40,652 nucleotides of DNA from Phormidium ambiguum IAM M-71. Its GTDB lineage: Bacteria; Cyanobacteriota; Cyanobacteriia; Cyanobacteriales; Aerosakkonemataceae. A program made the position numbers and the translations under genes. Location of the stretch: assembly GCF_001904725.1 (NCBI RefSeq), contig NZ_MRCE01000054.1, positions 1 through 40,652 of the forward strand, given 5' to 3'. The notes beneath the pieces are model-generated. The model saw nothing but the letters and a program-made list of their open reading frames with translations, was not told the origin of the DNA and made no database searches. Shown in pieces: positions 9,422-17,847 of this stretch (position 1 is the first letter of the stretch; every line of letters begins with the position of its first letter).

Positions 9422-9450
9422 TATAGTTTAGACGATGCTAAGAAGTGGGG

Positions 9451-9526
9451 CAGAATTAATTACACAATAATTTGGCTATAAGCCTTGCTCATGGAAAGAA
9501 TCAGTATTGTAATTAAATTAATTCTG
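9451..9526. repeat. Inverted repeat downstream of the pPIWI-RE operon
   Basis: CAGAATTAATT (9451-9461) is matched by AATTAATTCTG (9516-9526). Outside these arms, GAAGTGGGG on the left and CCCCCGTCTTC on the right also complement loosely. The dyad could fold in mRNA as a transcription end or be the edge of a small non-coding element. No T run follows directly. Confidence 0.45.
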
Positions 9527-9576
9527 ACCTATTACTTACCCCCGTCTTCCTGAGCCTTAGATCTTTACAACATTTG

Positions 9577-9598
9577 GTTAAATAGCTTAACTTTTTTT
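9577..9598 (+). terminator. Weak Rho-independent terminator-like hairpin
   Basis: GTTAA-ATAGC-TTAAC is followed at once by seven T residues. The 5-bp stem is AT-rich, so this is a weak candidate, but it is correctly placed about 155 bp after the stop of the pPIWI gene. Confidence 0.35.
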
Positions 9599-9674
9599 AT
9601 AACAACTAGGTAGCTTTCAATCGTTATAATCCATTTCCCTTTGTTGGCTCTAAAGCGTACAAACTAGGAATGAT

Positions 9675-9794
9675 TTAAGCCTCTTCAATCATTAAGTCAA
9701 TTAGCGCTGGCGACGAAGGAAACCAGGAGTAAGGCTGAGTTTCTTTAATTTTTTCATACAACAGTATCTCTGTTAGAGATGAAATATTTTTCAT
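9675..9794 (-). CDS. Possible 39-aa small protein or gene remnant
   Basis: An ATG at 9794 on the minus strand opens MKNISSLTEILLYEKI and continues with KETQPYSWFPSSPALIDLMIEEA before a TAA. The residue composition looks like real protein rather than random frame, with a helical N-terminal half. No Shine-Dalgarno is visible and I do not recognise the sequence. It may be a surviving fragment of a larger gene. Confidence 0.3.
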   Translation of the reverse strand: MKNISSLTEILLYEKIKETQPYSWFPSSPALIDLMIEEA

Positions 9795-9891
9795 TAGTAG
9801 TTAAAACAGTCGATTTGGTTTTCTTGTATAAAATGTAACACCTGAAATCCCAAATTAAGGTGTTCCAGTCTCCATTTCAAGAGGGATAGGC

Positions 9892-9913
9892 CCAATGGAA
9901 AATTTTCCATTGG
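9892..9913. repeat. Palindromic repeat, copy 2
   Basis: The longest copy: a perfect 22-bp palindrome that extends the AATGGAAAATTTTCCATT core by CC and GG. Together with copy 1 it brackets the pPIWI-RE operon. Confidence 0.85.
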
Positions 9914-10100
9914 CAAAACATGGAAATCTCTATTGTTTTCGGTTCACATCAAAATTAAGCTCGTCTCGATCTCAACCATTATTTTCGTTTGACCATGTTC
10001 GCCATACATATCCGCCGATAGGCGGTAGTTGAAATAAGACTATCGGCTGAAACTTTTTTTAATTGCTACTAGCTACGCTAAGTTGTCAAATTTAACTACT

Positions 10101-10112
10101 TTGTAGCTACAA
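10101..10112. promoter_or_regulatory. Palindrome TTGTA-GC-TACAA just before a start codon
   Basis: TTGTAGCTACAA (extendable to 14 bp, 10100-10113) ends only 2-3 bp before the ATG at 10116. The same TTGTA-NN-TACAA pattern occurs at 19790-19801 in front of the coupling-protein gene. It may be a shared operator acting on transcription or on ribosome access. Confidence 0.45.
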
Positions 10113-10115
10113 ATT

Positions 10116-10415
10116 ATGAACGAGCAAAACAATTTGTACAGCACCGAACAGGGCTACGGTACAAACGGTTATGAAACTGAGCCATCTGGCTATTCGTCTG
10201 AAGGGTATCAAAGCAATGGTTATAACACTCAGCAATCTGAAGCTTACGGTGTTCCAGATTACTTTGCAGACGGATATCGAGAGAATGTGTTTGAAGGAAG
10301 TTTGAACTTAGCAGATACTCCTTGGACTGAAACATCTGCTAATCCTAACCCGCATTTCGATAAGGGCGAAACAACTACCAATTCTTATTTTGATTACGAC
10401 GACCTTGAGTTGTAA
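10116..10415 (+). CDS. Tyr/Gly-rich acidic small protein of the conjugation region
   Basis: A 99-aa protein of unknown function. Its first half is a low-complexity run of GY-centred units (GYGTNGYETEPSGYSSEGY and on), roughly one Tyr every 4-7 residues. The C-terminus is acidic (FDYDDLEL). No signal peptide or membrane segment is visible. Such sequence is usually disordered and may mediate multivalent contacts. It sits directly before the secreted transglycosylase-like gene, and a strong hairpin separates the two. No Shine-Dalgarno is seen; the start is supported by the reading frame and by the position of the palindrome. Confidence 0.6.
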   Translation: MNEQNNLYSTEQGYGTNGYETEPSGYSSEGYQSNGYNTQQSEAYGVPDYFADGYRENVFEGSLNLADTPWTETSANPNPHFDKGETTTNSYFDYDDLEL

Positions 10416-10429
10416 AGCTTAGTAGCGAA

Positions 10430-10469
10430 AAAGAGCGCGAATTTTATTGCACAACTTAACGCGCTCTTT
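10430..10469 (+). terminator. Strong hairpin, probable transcription terminator
   Basis: AAAGAGCGCG (10430-10439) pairs perfectly with CGCGCTCTTT (10460-10469) around a 20-nt loop, 15 bp after the stop of the Tyr/Gly-rich gene. It lacks a long T run, so it may attenuate rather than stop transcription. Confidence 0.5.
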
Positions 10470-10504
10470 CCCCTATTGACTGTTAATCAACCTTTTTTGC
10501 ATCA

Positions 10505-12337
10505 ATGATAACAATATTATCAGCAATAATTCGGCGCTTTTTACTATGGCTATTTTGTTTACTGTTAATAGTTTCGAGTTTAATTTATGCACCGAATTAT
10601 GCTATCGCCCAATCTACTGTTGATTCTACCGAACTGCCAACTCGAATTTTAGAAATACCCAGTGTAAATAGACAAGGAAATCCTACTTCTATCAATGCTC
10701 TCGTACCAGAGTGGACGCAGATTTCTTTTTCCCAGATGCCACCCATCAGTCAATCTGGAAGCCTTTGGGCACAAGAGTATACGCAGGCAGTTGGCTACGA
10801 TTTGAGTCGGACTTGGACAGCCGGACAAACTCCCGATCGCTACATCATGCTAGGCGATATTAGCGAAGCTTTGCAACCAGAACTGCTATCACTCGGTTCC
10901 ATTGCACAGCAAACTAATTTGAACCTAGAGCAGGTTGCTTTAAGCGCTTTCACTTTAATTGGCAAACAGACCTTAGAGCAGCTGGTTCAAGCTGTTCCTG
11001 TTCTTGGTCAATTTAAAGTACGAGACGTTGCACCAGTAGCAGAATTGTTGAGTACCAAAACTGCTGATAATTTAAGCGATCGTACTTTAGCCCAAGCCCT
11101 CAGTTCCAACCCCCAACTAGGTCAGTTGAAGCTGGGAGAAATTGACCTTTCCCATTATTCAATATCTTCAATTCCCAACTTAGACAGTACGCAAATTGGT
11201 GCATTTTCAGATTGGCAAACGACCTTCATTAAAGATGTACCGGGGCTGAATGCTTTACCATTGTCTAACTTTCCCAATCCAGTTGCCGAAGTAGGCAATT
11301 TGGTAATGCGAATTGATGCAATTTACAGCCCTGCCGAGCGCAAACGAACCAATACTATTTCAGGCTCCGATGTTCAAGGTTTTTCAGTTAATTGTCAAGA
11401 GAATGATTGCGCTTATATCGAATTAGACGATTTAGAAAATTCCGGTCGGAAAGCTCGCGGTTCGTTGGAAGGTAAACAATGGATTAGCGGTAAGTACCAG
11501 GAAGTAGAGGGTGGTTGGGGCTGTCTAAAAGGTATCAATGGTGGCAAGGAACCAACGGGGAGGTTGCCCTTTGGCAGTGCCTTTAAGGTGGTGGTCATGG
11601 AACCGGACGAGCGGACTGATACCGTTGATACCGCTTTGTTCTTCCGGTTTTGTTCGCCTTGCGGCTGCTCTCCCTATTTTATTGGCCCAGTACCTTTCTT
11701 TACTTATCGGGTCAACTCTCCCATCTTCGTGGGAGCGCTGGCATCATCGGCGGTTGGCTCTTCTTCAACACCAACTGGGGCAACTCGCAGTTCGGTATCT
11801 TCCACTCCTACCAAGGGGTTAACTACGGCTGCAAATGTTAGCGTTCCTTGTCCTCCAGAGGATACTGCACCAATTTCAGTTGGTAACGTTCAAGGAGTAA
11901 ATGTCGCAGCTTTATCGGAAGCTATTGCCAGCATTGAAAGTAGTGGTTCTTATGACAGCATCGGCCCCTATGTTTGTGCAGATGGCGGTAAAAATTGCGG
12001 AGTTCCACTGGGTAAATACCAGTTTGTCACTTACAACGAGTATGCTGCTAGTGCGATCGCATCCAAACCAGGGGGACAGCAATTTTTAGCTAAGCTCAAA
12101 GGTGGTTATAAACCTACTCAAGCCGAACTTTTTCAATTCTTCCCACCTGCGGATCAGGAAGCTGCATTTCAAAAAAGCATTAGCGACAAGATCGATAGAA
12201 CATCTCAAGAAATAGATCCTACAACTGGCACTCAGTTTTCAGGCGATCGTCTTATCGAACGAGTAGCTCAAAAGCATTTTGGCGGCGACTATAGGCTTTT
12301 GGCAAGATTACGGATGCTGACATCAAGGCGCGGTTGA
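10505..12337 (+). CDS. Secreted transglycosylase-like conjugation protein, C-terminus replaced
   Basis: A 610-aa exported protein. The N-terminus is a signal peptide (RRFLLWLFCLLLIVSSLIY, ending near AIAQ). The middle is a helical repeat-like region followed by a Cys-containing domain. The last 130 residues look like a lytic transglycosylase / lysozyme-like fold: IESSGSYDSIG with the likely catalytic Glu at 478, then GVPLGKYQFV. Enzymes of this type open peptidoglycan for a type IV secretion channel. After KHFGGDY the frame enters foreign-looking sequence (RLLARLRMLTSRRG) and stops. That same DNA, read in another frame, encodes the start of the next gene's family. The natural C-terminus is therefore lost. 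The transglycosylase core is intact and may still work. Confidence 0.65.
   Translation: MITILSAIIRRFLLWLFCLLLIVSSLIYAPNYAIAQSTVDSTELPTRILEIPSVNRQGNPTSINALVPEWTQISFSQMPPISQSGSLWAQEYTQAVGYDLSRTWTAGQTPDRYIMLGDISEALQPELLSLGSIAQQTNLNLEQVALSAFTLIGKQTLEQLVQAVPVLGQFKVRDVAPVAELLSTKTADNLSDRTLAQALSSNPQLGQLKLGEIDLSHYSISSIPNLDSTQIGAFSDWQTTFIKDVPGLNALPLSNFPNPVAEVGNLVMRIDAIYSPAERKRTNTISGSDVQGFSVNCQENDCAYIELDDLENSGRKARGSLEGKQWISGKYQEVEGGWGCLKGINGGKEPTGRLPFGSAFKVVVMEPDERTDTVDTALFFRFCSPCGCSPYFIGPVPFFTYRVNSPIFVGALASSAVGSSSTPTGATRSSVSSTPTKGLTTAANVSVPCPPEDTAPISVGNVQGVNVAALSEAIASIESSGSYDSIGPYVCADGGKNCGVPLGKYQFVTYNEYAASAIASKPGGQQFLAKLKGGYKPTQAELFQFFPPADQEAAFQKSISDKIDRTSQEIDPTTGTQFSGDRLIERVAQKHFGGDYRLLARLRMLTSRRG
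12290..12333 (+). other. Chimeric junction between the conjugation gene and the ATPase block
   Basis: At 12294/12295 the transglycosylase-like reading (GGDY) gives way to a new frame, right after a TAG at 12292-12294. This frame reads AFGKITDADIKARLKESQ into the next gene. It matches the interior sequence AFGQITNANIKSNIKES of the 324-aa protein at 16862 (residues 235-251). The block therefore begins in the middle of a gene, as expected for a recombination or deletion breakpoint. Confidence 0.75.
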
Positions 12338-13776
12338 AAGAAAGTCAGGATTTGCTGACAATTTTGAGTCAGCAGGCGCAGTCGGGGTCAAGTGATTTGA
12401 TCCGGTGGTCGGCGGCGACGACAATTGATAATTTGGGATTTGATTTTATTACTGTTTCTCAATATTTAAGTGAGGAACCAAAGAAAATAGCTGAAAAGAT
12501 AGTGCAGTCGAAGGTAAAAAGGTTTGCAGATCAAAATCTGGTGAATAGTAATGATTATGATGAATTTGTGCGTTTTTGGCTCTATGGAAATTATCAAAAG
12601 TTGCGAGAAGTCACTTTAGGTATAGAATTTTGGGACTTGTATGAGATTTGGCGAAAAACTCAAGAAACGCCCGGTTATAAAGATGAAAAATTTAATAAGT
12701 TTGATGTTTGTTGGAAGTTAGTAAATAGTCTTGGCTTAAAAGGAATTAAAGATATCAATGCAGCTTTAGAAAGAGCAGAAGCAATGGGAGATAATGCTTC
12801 TGAGCTAGACGAAAATGAATTCTTTGAGGGAATAGGGCAAACTCTGGCTACTATTAACGGAGAGAATTATGGAATAAAAACTAAACTTTTGTGTCTTCAA
12901 AGTAACAATTCTAAGACAAGATATGTAATCGCTACCACCAATTTAAAATCAGAAGGGGGTATATTATTAGATAATCTTAAACAAAGTAATCCAACGCTCG
13001 CACTAGCTCTGATTACTTTTGCTAATCCATCTTTTTCTATAAATTATCCTTACGAACAGCTAACTGGGTTAGCTGAAAATTTGAAGCTACTAGAACGCAG
13101 TCTTAGAAGAAAAAAGGTTCGGCAAGATTGTCAAATTTGGTATGACCTCATCTTAGAAGAACTAGATAAAAGGAGAAAAACGTTTGAGGTTAGGAAAAAC
13201 CAATCCATCGCTCTGAGAGAGAAACTCGATCGACAATTAAATCAAATTAGAGATATTAACCGAGAATTATGGGAACAAGTATTCGCTAGAGTGAGCTTTG
13301 ATAATCCACCACAACTCAGCGTAGAGAATGAGCAATACTCTCAAATATTCGATATGTATGAGAAATCATTAAAGGAAAAGCTAGCAAGCTTACGTGAGCC
13401 AGTAAGTAATTTTTACGATTCGTTTATATCTAATGAATTATTACCTATTGAAGCACAAATAAAAGCTACTGAAAAAACAAAAGAAGTTGTCAACTTTAGT
13501 CTAGCATTTGCACCTCTAACTACTGTGATATTGACAGGAATTTACTTATGGGTTATAGGTGTAAATTTTGTATTAGCTATAATAGGAGGCTTTATAATTG
13601 GGGCTATTTTGGGAGGAATCATTGGAGAGGAAGGTCGTTCAGAAGGACTAGGAATATCAAAGCAAATTATGGATTATTGGAAATTACAATTACAAGAATA
13701 TAATACCATCTGCTATCGAAAAAAATCAGAAATAGAAACACAAAAAAATAAATCATTAAATCTATTAAACATCTGA
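12334..13776 (+). CDS. Membrane/coiled-coil protein with HEAT-like start, 5'-truncated
   Basis: Residues 1-65 (KESQDLLTI to the EEPKKIAEKI region) are paralogous to residues 249-305 of the 324-aa protein at 16862; both hold an SGSSDL-x-RWSAA core. The open frame and the paralogy extend upstream to 12295, so the gene has lost its 5' part; the TTG at 12334 is only a possible surviving start. A long charged, coiled-coil region follows (about 245-385). Two hydrophobic segments near 387-410 and 413-435 (ILTGIYLWVIGVNFVLAII) form a membrane hairpin. The last 45 residues are cytoplasmic and charged. It lies 53 bp before the ATPase gene. The function is unknown; it may anchor the ATPase to the membrane. 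Confidence 0.55.
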   Translation: MKESQDLLTILSQQAQSGSSDLIRWSAATTIDNLGFDFITVSQYLSEEPKKIAEKIVQSKVKRFADQNLVNSNDYDEFVRFWLYGNYQKLREVTLGIEFWDLYEIWRKTQETPGYKDEKFNKFDVCWKLVNSLGLKGIKDINAALERAEAMGDNASELDENEFFEGIGQTLATINGENYGIKTKLLCLQSNNSKTRYVIATTNLKSEGGILLDNLKQSNPTLALALITFANPSFSINYPYEQLTGLAENLKLLERSLRRKKVRQDCQIWYDLILEELDKRRKTFEVRKNQSIALREKLDRQLNQIRDINRELWEQVFARVSFDNPPQLSVENEQYSQIFDMYEKSLKEKLASLREPVSNFYDSFISNELLPIEAQIKATEKTKEVVNFSLAFAPLTTVILTGIYLWVIGVNFVLAIIGGFIIGAILGGIIGEEGRSEGLGISKQIMDYWKLQLQEYNTICYRKKSEIETQKNKSLNLLNI

Positions 13777-13829
13777 ATTATTTGGATATTTTATGGCTAT
13801 GGTTAATTATTTAACAATTACTATACAAT

Positions 13830-16800
13830 ATGTCCCCCCTAATCTTCCAAATCCCCCAACTCCCCGACTTAAAATCACAAAAATACCTCTCCCTCTACGG
13901 ACAAGGAGTGCGGCAAAAAGTCCTCAGTAGCCAAAAAGATTTTCTCCTATTACTCAGCGACATCGGACGAATTTATCACCTCACCTTTTCCATTCGCTAT
14001 CGCTATCTCCCCGAATTACCTTTTGACCAAAGATTAGGCATTTATTTAGTAGTAAGTCAATCCCTCACCAATTCAACCGATACCCGCGCATCAGCAGATA
14101 TTGAAAAAATTATCACCCAAGGATTCCTCAGCCAATTTTATAAAATAGAAACCAAAACTCAAGTACCGCAAATTCAAAACCTCAACTGGGTGACACATAT
14201 CGGGGAAGCAATCAAATACGAAGAAATTATCACCGCCAGACCAAAAGATAGCCTGGAAACTTATAAAAAAGGACTGCCAAACTACTACGTACCCCTGCAA
14301 TGGGAAACAGACGAAGCTAACGATATGTTAGTAGTTTCTCAGGCAATTGCCAGTTTCAACAGTCCGATGATGTTGGAAATCACCCTACAACCAGATACCA
14401 CATCTTTACAAGAAAAATCTAGCTGGATTAACGCCCTAGACCAAATGCTATCGCAATTAAAACAAACTGGCAGTCTTTCCAGCTTCAGCAGTTCCAGAAA
14501 TGAAGATAGAAACGCCCAATTAGTCTCCCGCATCTACGATAAATATCAATCTTCCTACCTAACAGAAAGCCTCTATAGCTACAGCATCAAAGTTCTAGGA
14601 AACGATGAACTAGCAGTTCGCAGTGTGTTAGGAACCTTACTGCTAAGTGGCACAAAAAAAAGTCGCTATCGTACCGTTATTTTAACTCCCAATCATCCAG
14701 CATTTCCAACCAGTCTCACTGCCACCCAGAAAGGTGAACTCTCCACAATTGCCCAATGGGAAGAATGGGAAAAAGGATTAGGAGAAGCAGAATTTGGTGG
14801 CGACACCGTAACTGGTAAAGGTAGTGTAAAAGTTGCAGATTTAAAACCTTTACACCGCTGCGCCACCCTAAACGAAATTAGCGGTTTATTTCGCCTCGTC
14901 GTTCCCAGCGATGCGCCAGTTACAGGAATTAGCCAAGAAAATGATATCGCCAGTTTAGGTGCAGACAAACTATGGATTGATTTTGGCGGACACGAAACTA
15001 ATCGCCCGGAAAATACCATCCAAATTGCCCTCGAACAATTCAACAAACACGCCTTTATCTGTGGCGTTCCCGGTAGTGGCAAAACAACCACCGCATTTAA
15101 TCTACTCACCCAACTATGGTTTTATAATATTCCATTTCTCGTCTTTGAACCAGCCAAAACCGAATATCGTTCTCTCTTAGCAATTCAACCCAAAGACACC
15201 AGTACCTTCACCCCCGAACAACTGCAAAAACTCCGCCTTCTCACCAAAGAGTTGCGAGTTTACACGCTAGGGAATGACCTAATTTCTCCCTTCCGCTTCA
15301 ATCCCTTTCAAGTATCGGAAGGCGTGCCATTTTACGAACATATCGGCAACTTAGAAGCTTGTTTTCGCGGTGCTTTGCCTCTCTCTGGGCCGTTGCCAGC
15401 TTTGCTTTCCGAAGCTTTAGAAGAAATTTATTATGACCGAAAATGGACTGGCAATGAAGAGGGAACGCCGGAAAATTTGTCTATTCCCACCATGCGCGAT
15501 TTATATGCGAAAATCACCGCTTTATTTGAAACCAAAGACTATGCAGGCGAAGTAAAATCTAACCTCAAAACTGCCTTAGAAGTCCGCATCGGCAGTTTGC
15601 TGCGTCGGGGTGTGGGCGCAATGTTAAATACCCAACGCAGTAGCCCCACAATTGCTGATTTATTGCAATATCCGACTATCTTGGAATTGGATTATTTGAA
15701 CCAAGACCAAGCTAATTTGATGACGTTATTTTTATTGACGAAAATCAGAGAATATGTTAAACGGCAACGCACGGAAAAGCCGGGAATTCCCGAACATATC
15801 ATTTTATTAGAAGAAGCCCATAATATAGTCGGACGCAACTTAGGTATCGCCTCCGCAGAAGATGCCAATACCAAACAAGAAGCCGCCAATTATATCACCC
15901 GAATGTTAGCAGAAATGCGGGCATTGCGAGAAGGAATTATTATTGCCGACCAATTGCCCACAACAGTAGCAGCAGAAGTGGTGAAAAATACTAACATTAA
16001 AATTGCTCACCGTTTAGTATCGGCAGATGACCGAAAAGATATCGGGCAAGCGATGCTTTTAGATCAATCGCAAATGGAAGAAATTGCCCGTCTGAAACCT
16101 GGGGAATCTTTCTTATATCTGGAAGGTTGGTATCGACCGCATTCAGTTACAATTACTGAAGAGAATAGCGGTAAAAAGAAACTGGGAATAGAAAGTTCTC
16201 TCACCAGCAGTCAAATTCAAGGCTTACTCGATTCAAAATTTTGGTATTTACAAGGAAAACAAACTCTACTAGATAGTGGTATCCAGGAACACAGCCGTTT
16301 ATATGAATTTTATCAGTCAAGTCTGAAGAACTTGAACAAAGAATTTAAGCATATCAGGGAGCAAAAAGAAATTTTAGAAGGCAATCTTTCTCAGTTGATT
16401 CAAGATACGTTTCATTGCCTAGCAGGAGCGTTGAAATTTACTTATTCTCCTCTGACCATAAGCGATGATTTTTCTTGGATTTTGGAAGAAATAGAAAAAC
16501 CAAACAATCTGGAAAATTTTGGGCGAATGACTGCTGCTAAACACAATACTCTAACTACAGTTTTGCAGCTGCAAATTCAAGTTAGAGAACAACTCAATGA
16601 GTTTAGTCAGCAAGTCCAAGCGGTTGAAAATAACTATAGACACTTAAAGAGATTTGATTACGAACAGCAATGGCAAGAGATAGAAAGCCAATATAAATAT
16701 ACGAGGAATCAAGATAATCGGTTGGAGGGAGAACTTAAGCAATTGAGAAAAGAAGAGTCGCGCTATCGGGAACAGATTGAACGAACCTTGGGACAGGTTA

Positions 16801-16865
16801 TGCAAATTTTGAGAAAGGCTAAAATTGAACAAGATTTGAAAGGACATTTATCTGAAAAAACATGA
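13830..16865 (+). CDS. HerA/FtsK-like P-loop ATPase with C-terminal coiled coil
   Basis: A 1011-aa ATPase of the HerA/FtsK (DUF87) type. Walker A is GVPGSGKT (412-419) and Walker B is ILLEEAH (658-664). The later part has the features of this class: EMRALREGIIIADQLP as the sensor region, then KIAHRLVSADDRKDIGQAM. The 400 residues before the P-loop are a family-specific region. The last 190 residues are coiled coil. HerA-type rings pump or clamp double-stranded DNA and recur in defence systems together with nucleases. No nuclease domain is visible here, so its effector would be another protein of the block. The stop overlaps the next start as ATGA (16862-16865), which indicates an operon with translational coupling. 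Confidence 0.75.
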   Translation: MSPLIFQIPQLPDLKSQKYLSLYGQGVRQKVLSSQKDFLLLLSDIGRIYHLTFSIRYRYLPELPFDQRLGIYLVVSQSLTNSTDTRASADIEKIITQGFLSQFYKIETKTQVPQIQNLNWVTHIGEAIKYEEIITARPKDSLETYKKGLPNYYVPLQWETDEANDMLVVSQAIASFNSPMMLEITLQPDTTSLQEKSSWINALDQMLSQLKQTGSLSSFSSSRNEDRNAQLVSRIYDKYQSSYLTESLYSYSIKVLGNDELAVRSVLGTLLLSGTKKSRYRTVILTPNHPAFPTSLTATQKGELSTIAQWEEWEKGLGEAEFGGDTVTGKGSVKVADLKPLHRCATLNEISGLFRLVVPSDAPVTGISQENDIASLGADKLWIDFGGHETNRPENTIQIALEQFNKHAFICGVPGSGKTTTAFNLLTQLWFYNIPFLVFEPAKTEYRSLLAIQPKDTSTFTPEQLQKLRLLTKELRVYTLGNDLISPFRFNPFQVSEGVPFYEHIGNLEACFRGALPLSGPLPALLSEALEEIYYDRKWTGNEEGTPENLSIPTMRDLYAKITALFETKDYAGEVKSNLKTALEVRIGSLLRRGVGAMLNTQRSSPTIADLLQYPTILELDYLNQDQANLMTLFLLTKIREYVKRQRTEKPGIPEHIILLEEAHNIVGRNLGIASAEDANTKQEAANYITRMLAEMRALREGIIIADQLPTTVAAEVVKNTNIKIAHRLVSADDRKDIGQAMLLDQSQMEEIARLKPGESFLYLEGWYRPHSVTITEENSGKKKLGIESSLTSSQIQGLLDSKFWYLQGKQTLLDSGIQEHSRLYEFYQSSLKNLNKEFKHIREQKEILEGNLSQLIQDTFHCLAGALKFTYSPLTISDDFSWILEEIEKPNNLENFGRMTAAKHNTLTTVLQLQIQVREQLNEFSQQVQAVENNYRHLKRFDYEQQWQEIESQYKYTRNQDNRLEGELKQLRKEESRYREQIERTLGQVMQILRKAKIEQDLKGHLSEKT

Positions 16866-17836
16866 TTAATTTTTCTCCCTTTGGTAACAGATTGATTCAG
16901 TCAGGCTACATTAATCCTGAAGATCTGAGAAAGGCGATGTTTGAAAGTCGGCAGTCCGTAAGACCGTTGACGGAAGTATTGGAATCCATTACGGGAAGAC
17001 AACTCCCGCCAGATTTGTTGCGCCAATACAAGAAACAACAGTTATTTGAATTAAAAATTCTTTTTGGCGTTGAATGCTTCGATCCGGAAATTACCCAAAT
17101 CCAGACTGAACAGGTTTGGGATCTAGTTGAATACTTGATTCCGAAAGATATTTGTCGCCTTCATTGCTTAGTCCCTCTATCTAGTAATAAAACGATTCCA
17201 GCAAGTATTGTGGTGGCAATGGTCAATCCTGACGATCAAGAATCACTCGACGTTCTTCACCGCATTCTACGTCCCCAAGGTCTGAATTTACAACGGATGG
17301 TAATTGCCCGGAACGACTTTCAGCAATTCCTGTTAGAAATAAACCGTCAAGAACAAGGAGATTTAGCTTTTTTTAAAAGATTGGAAAACATAAATATAAA
17401 TACTGTTGCTGAAATACTCAATGCTTTTCGAGCCTGTCAAAGTCCAATACAAGAAATTAAACTATTTAATTGGTTGGCAACTCGCTCTGAACCCCCAGTT
17501 ACAGCATTTCTTGAGATACTAGAAAAAATTAAGTTAGAATCAATTTTGGCCTTAACAATTCAAGCTTTTGGTCAAATTACTAACGCTAATATCAAGTCAA
17601 ATATAAAGGAAAGTAGAGAATTACTTGGTAGGTTGAGCCTGTTGGCAGAATCAGGATCGAGCGATTTAGTTCGATGGTCAGCAGCTAAAGCTATTGAAGA
17701 GATAGAATTTGATTTTTTGATGGTAGCGCAATATCTTTCTCAAGATCCTAAAAAAATTATTGAGGATATCCTAGAGTCAAAGACTAAACAAGTTTCAGAA
17801 AAAGACCTTTTTTGGATTTATGGGGCTAGGAAATAA
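16862..17836 (+). CDS. MshEN-like (GspE N-terminal) domain protein with HEAT-like repeats
   Basis: A 324-aa protein without an ATPase domain. Residues 5-59 carry two tandem segments of the MshEN pattern (FGNRLIQSGYINPEDLRKA, then RPLTEVLESITGRQLPPDL). Residues 90-160 (YLIPKDICRLHCLVPL, VVAMVNPDDQESLDVL) complete the type II secretion ATPase N-terminal fold. MshEN domains can bind cyclic di-GMP. The first motif here has F for L and lacks the leading Arg, so ligand binding is uncertain. Residues 172-305 look like HEAT-type helical repeats and are shared with the gene at 12334. The start overlaps the ATPase stop. A sensor/adaptor role for the ATPase is my inference. Confidence 0.6.
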   Translation: MINFSPFGNRLIQSGYINPEDLRKAMFESRQSVRPLTEVLESITGRQLPPDLLRQYKKQQLFELKILFGVECFDPEITQIQTEQVWDLVEYLIPKDICRLHCLVPLSSNKTIPASIVVAMVNPDDQESLDVLHRILRPQGLNLQRMVIARNDFQQFLLEINRQEQGDLAFFKRLENININTVAEILNAFRACQSPIQEIKLFNWLATRSEPPVTAFLEILEKIKLESILALTIQAFGQITNANIKSNIKESRELLGRLSLLAESGSSDLVRWSAAKAIEEIEFDFLMVAQYLSQDPKKIIEDILESKTKQVSEKDLFWIYGARK

Positions 17837-17847
17837 AAACCAAACTT

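Larger units (their letters stand above)
9422..10115. other. Gene-poor region between the pPIWI-RE operon and the conjugation genes
   Basis: About 690 bp without a convincing long gene. It holds an inverted repeat (9451-9526), a short hairpin with a T run (9577-9598), a possible 39-codon minus-strand ORF (9675-9794), one copy of the 22-bp palindrome (9892-9913), a CCGCC-GATA-GGCGG hairpin (10012-10025), and the palindrome before the 10116 gene. It probably marks the right border of the defence cassette. Confidence 0.6.

Noticed and set aside
11538-11841. Two overlapping plus-strand frames inside the transglycosylase-like gene
   Set aside because: They are shadows of the real frame, rich in Leu/Ser/Trp by codon bias, with no support for translation.
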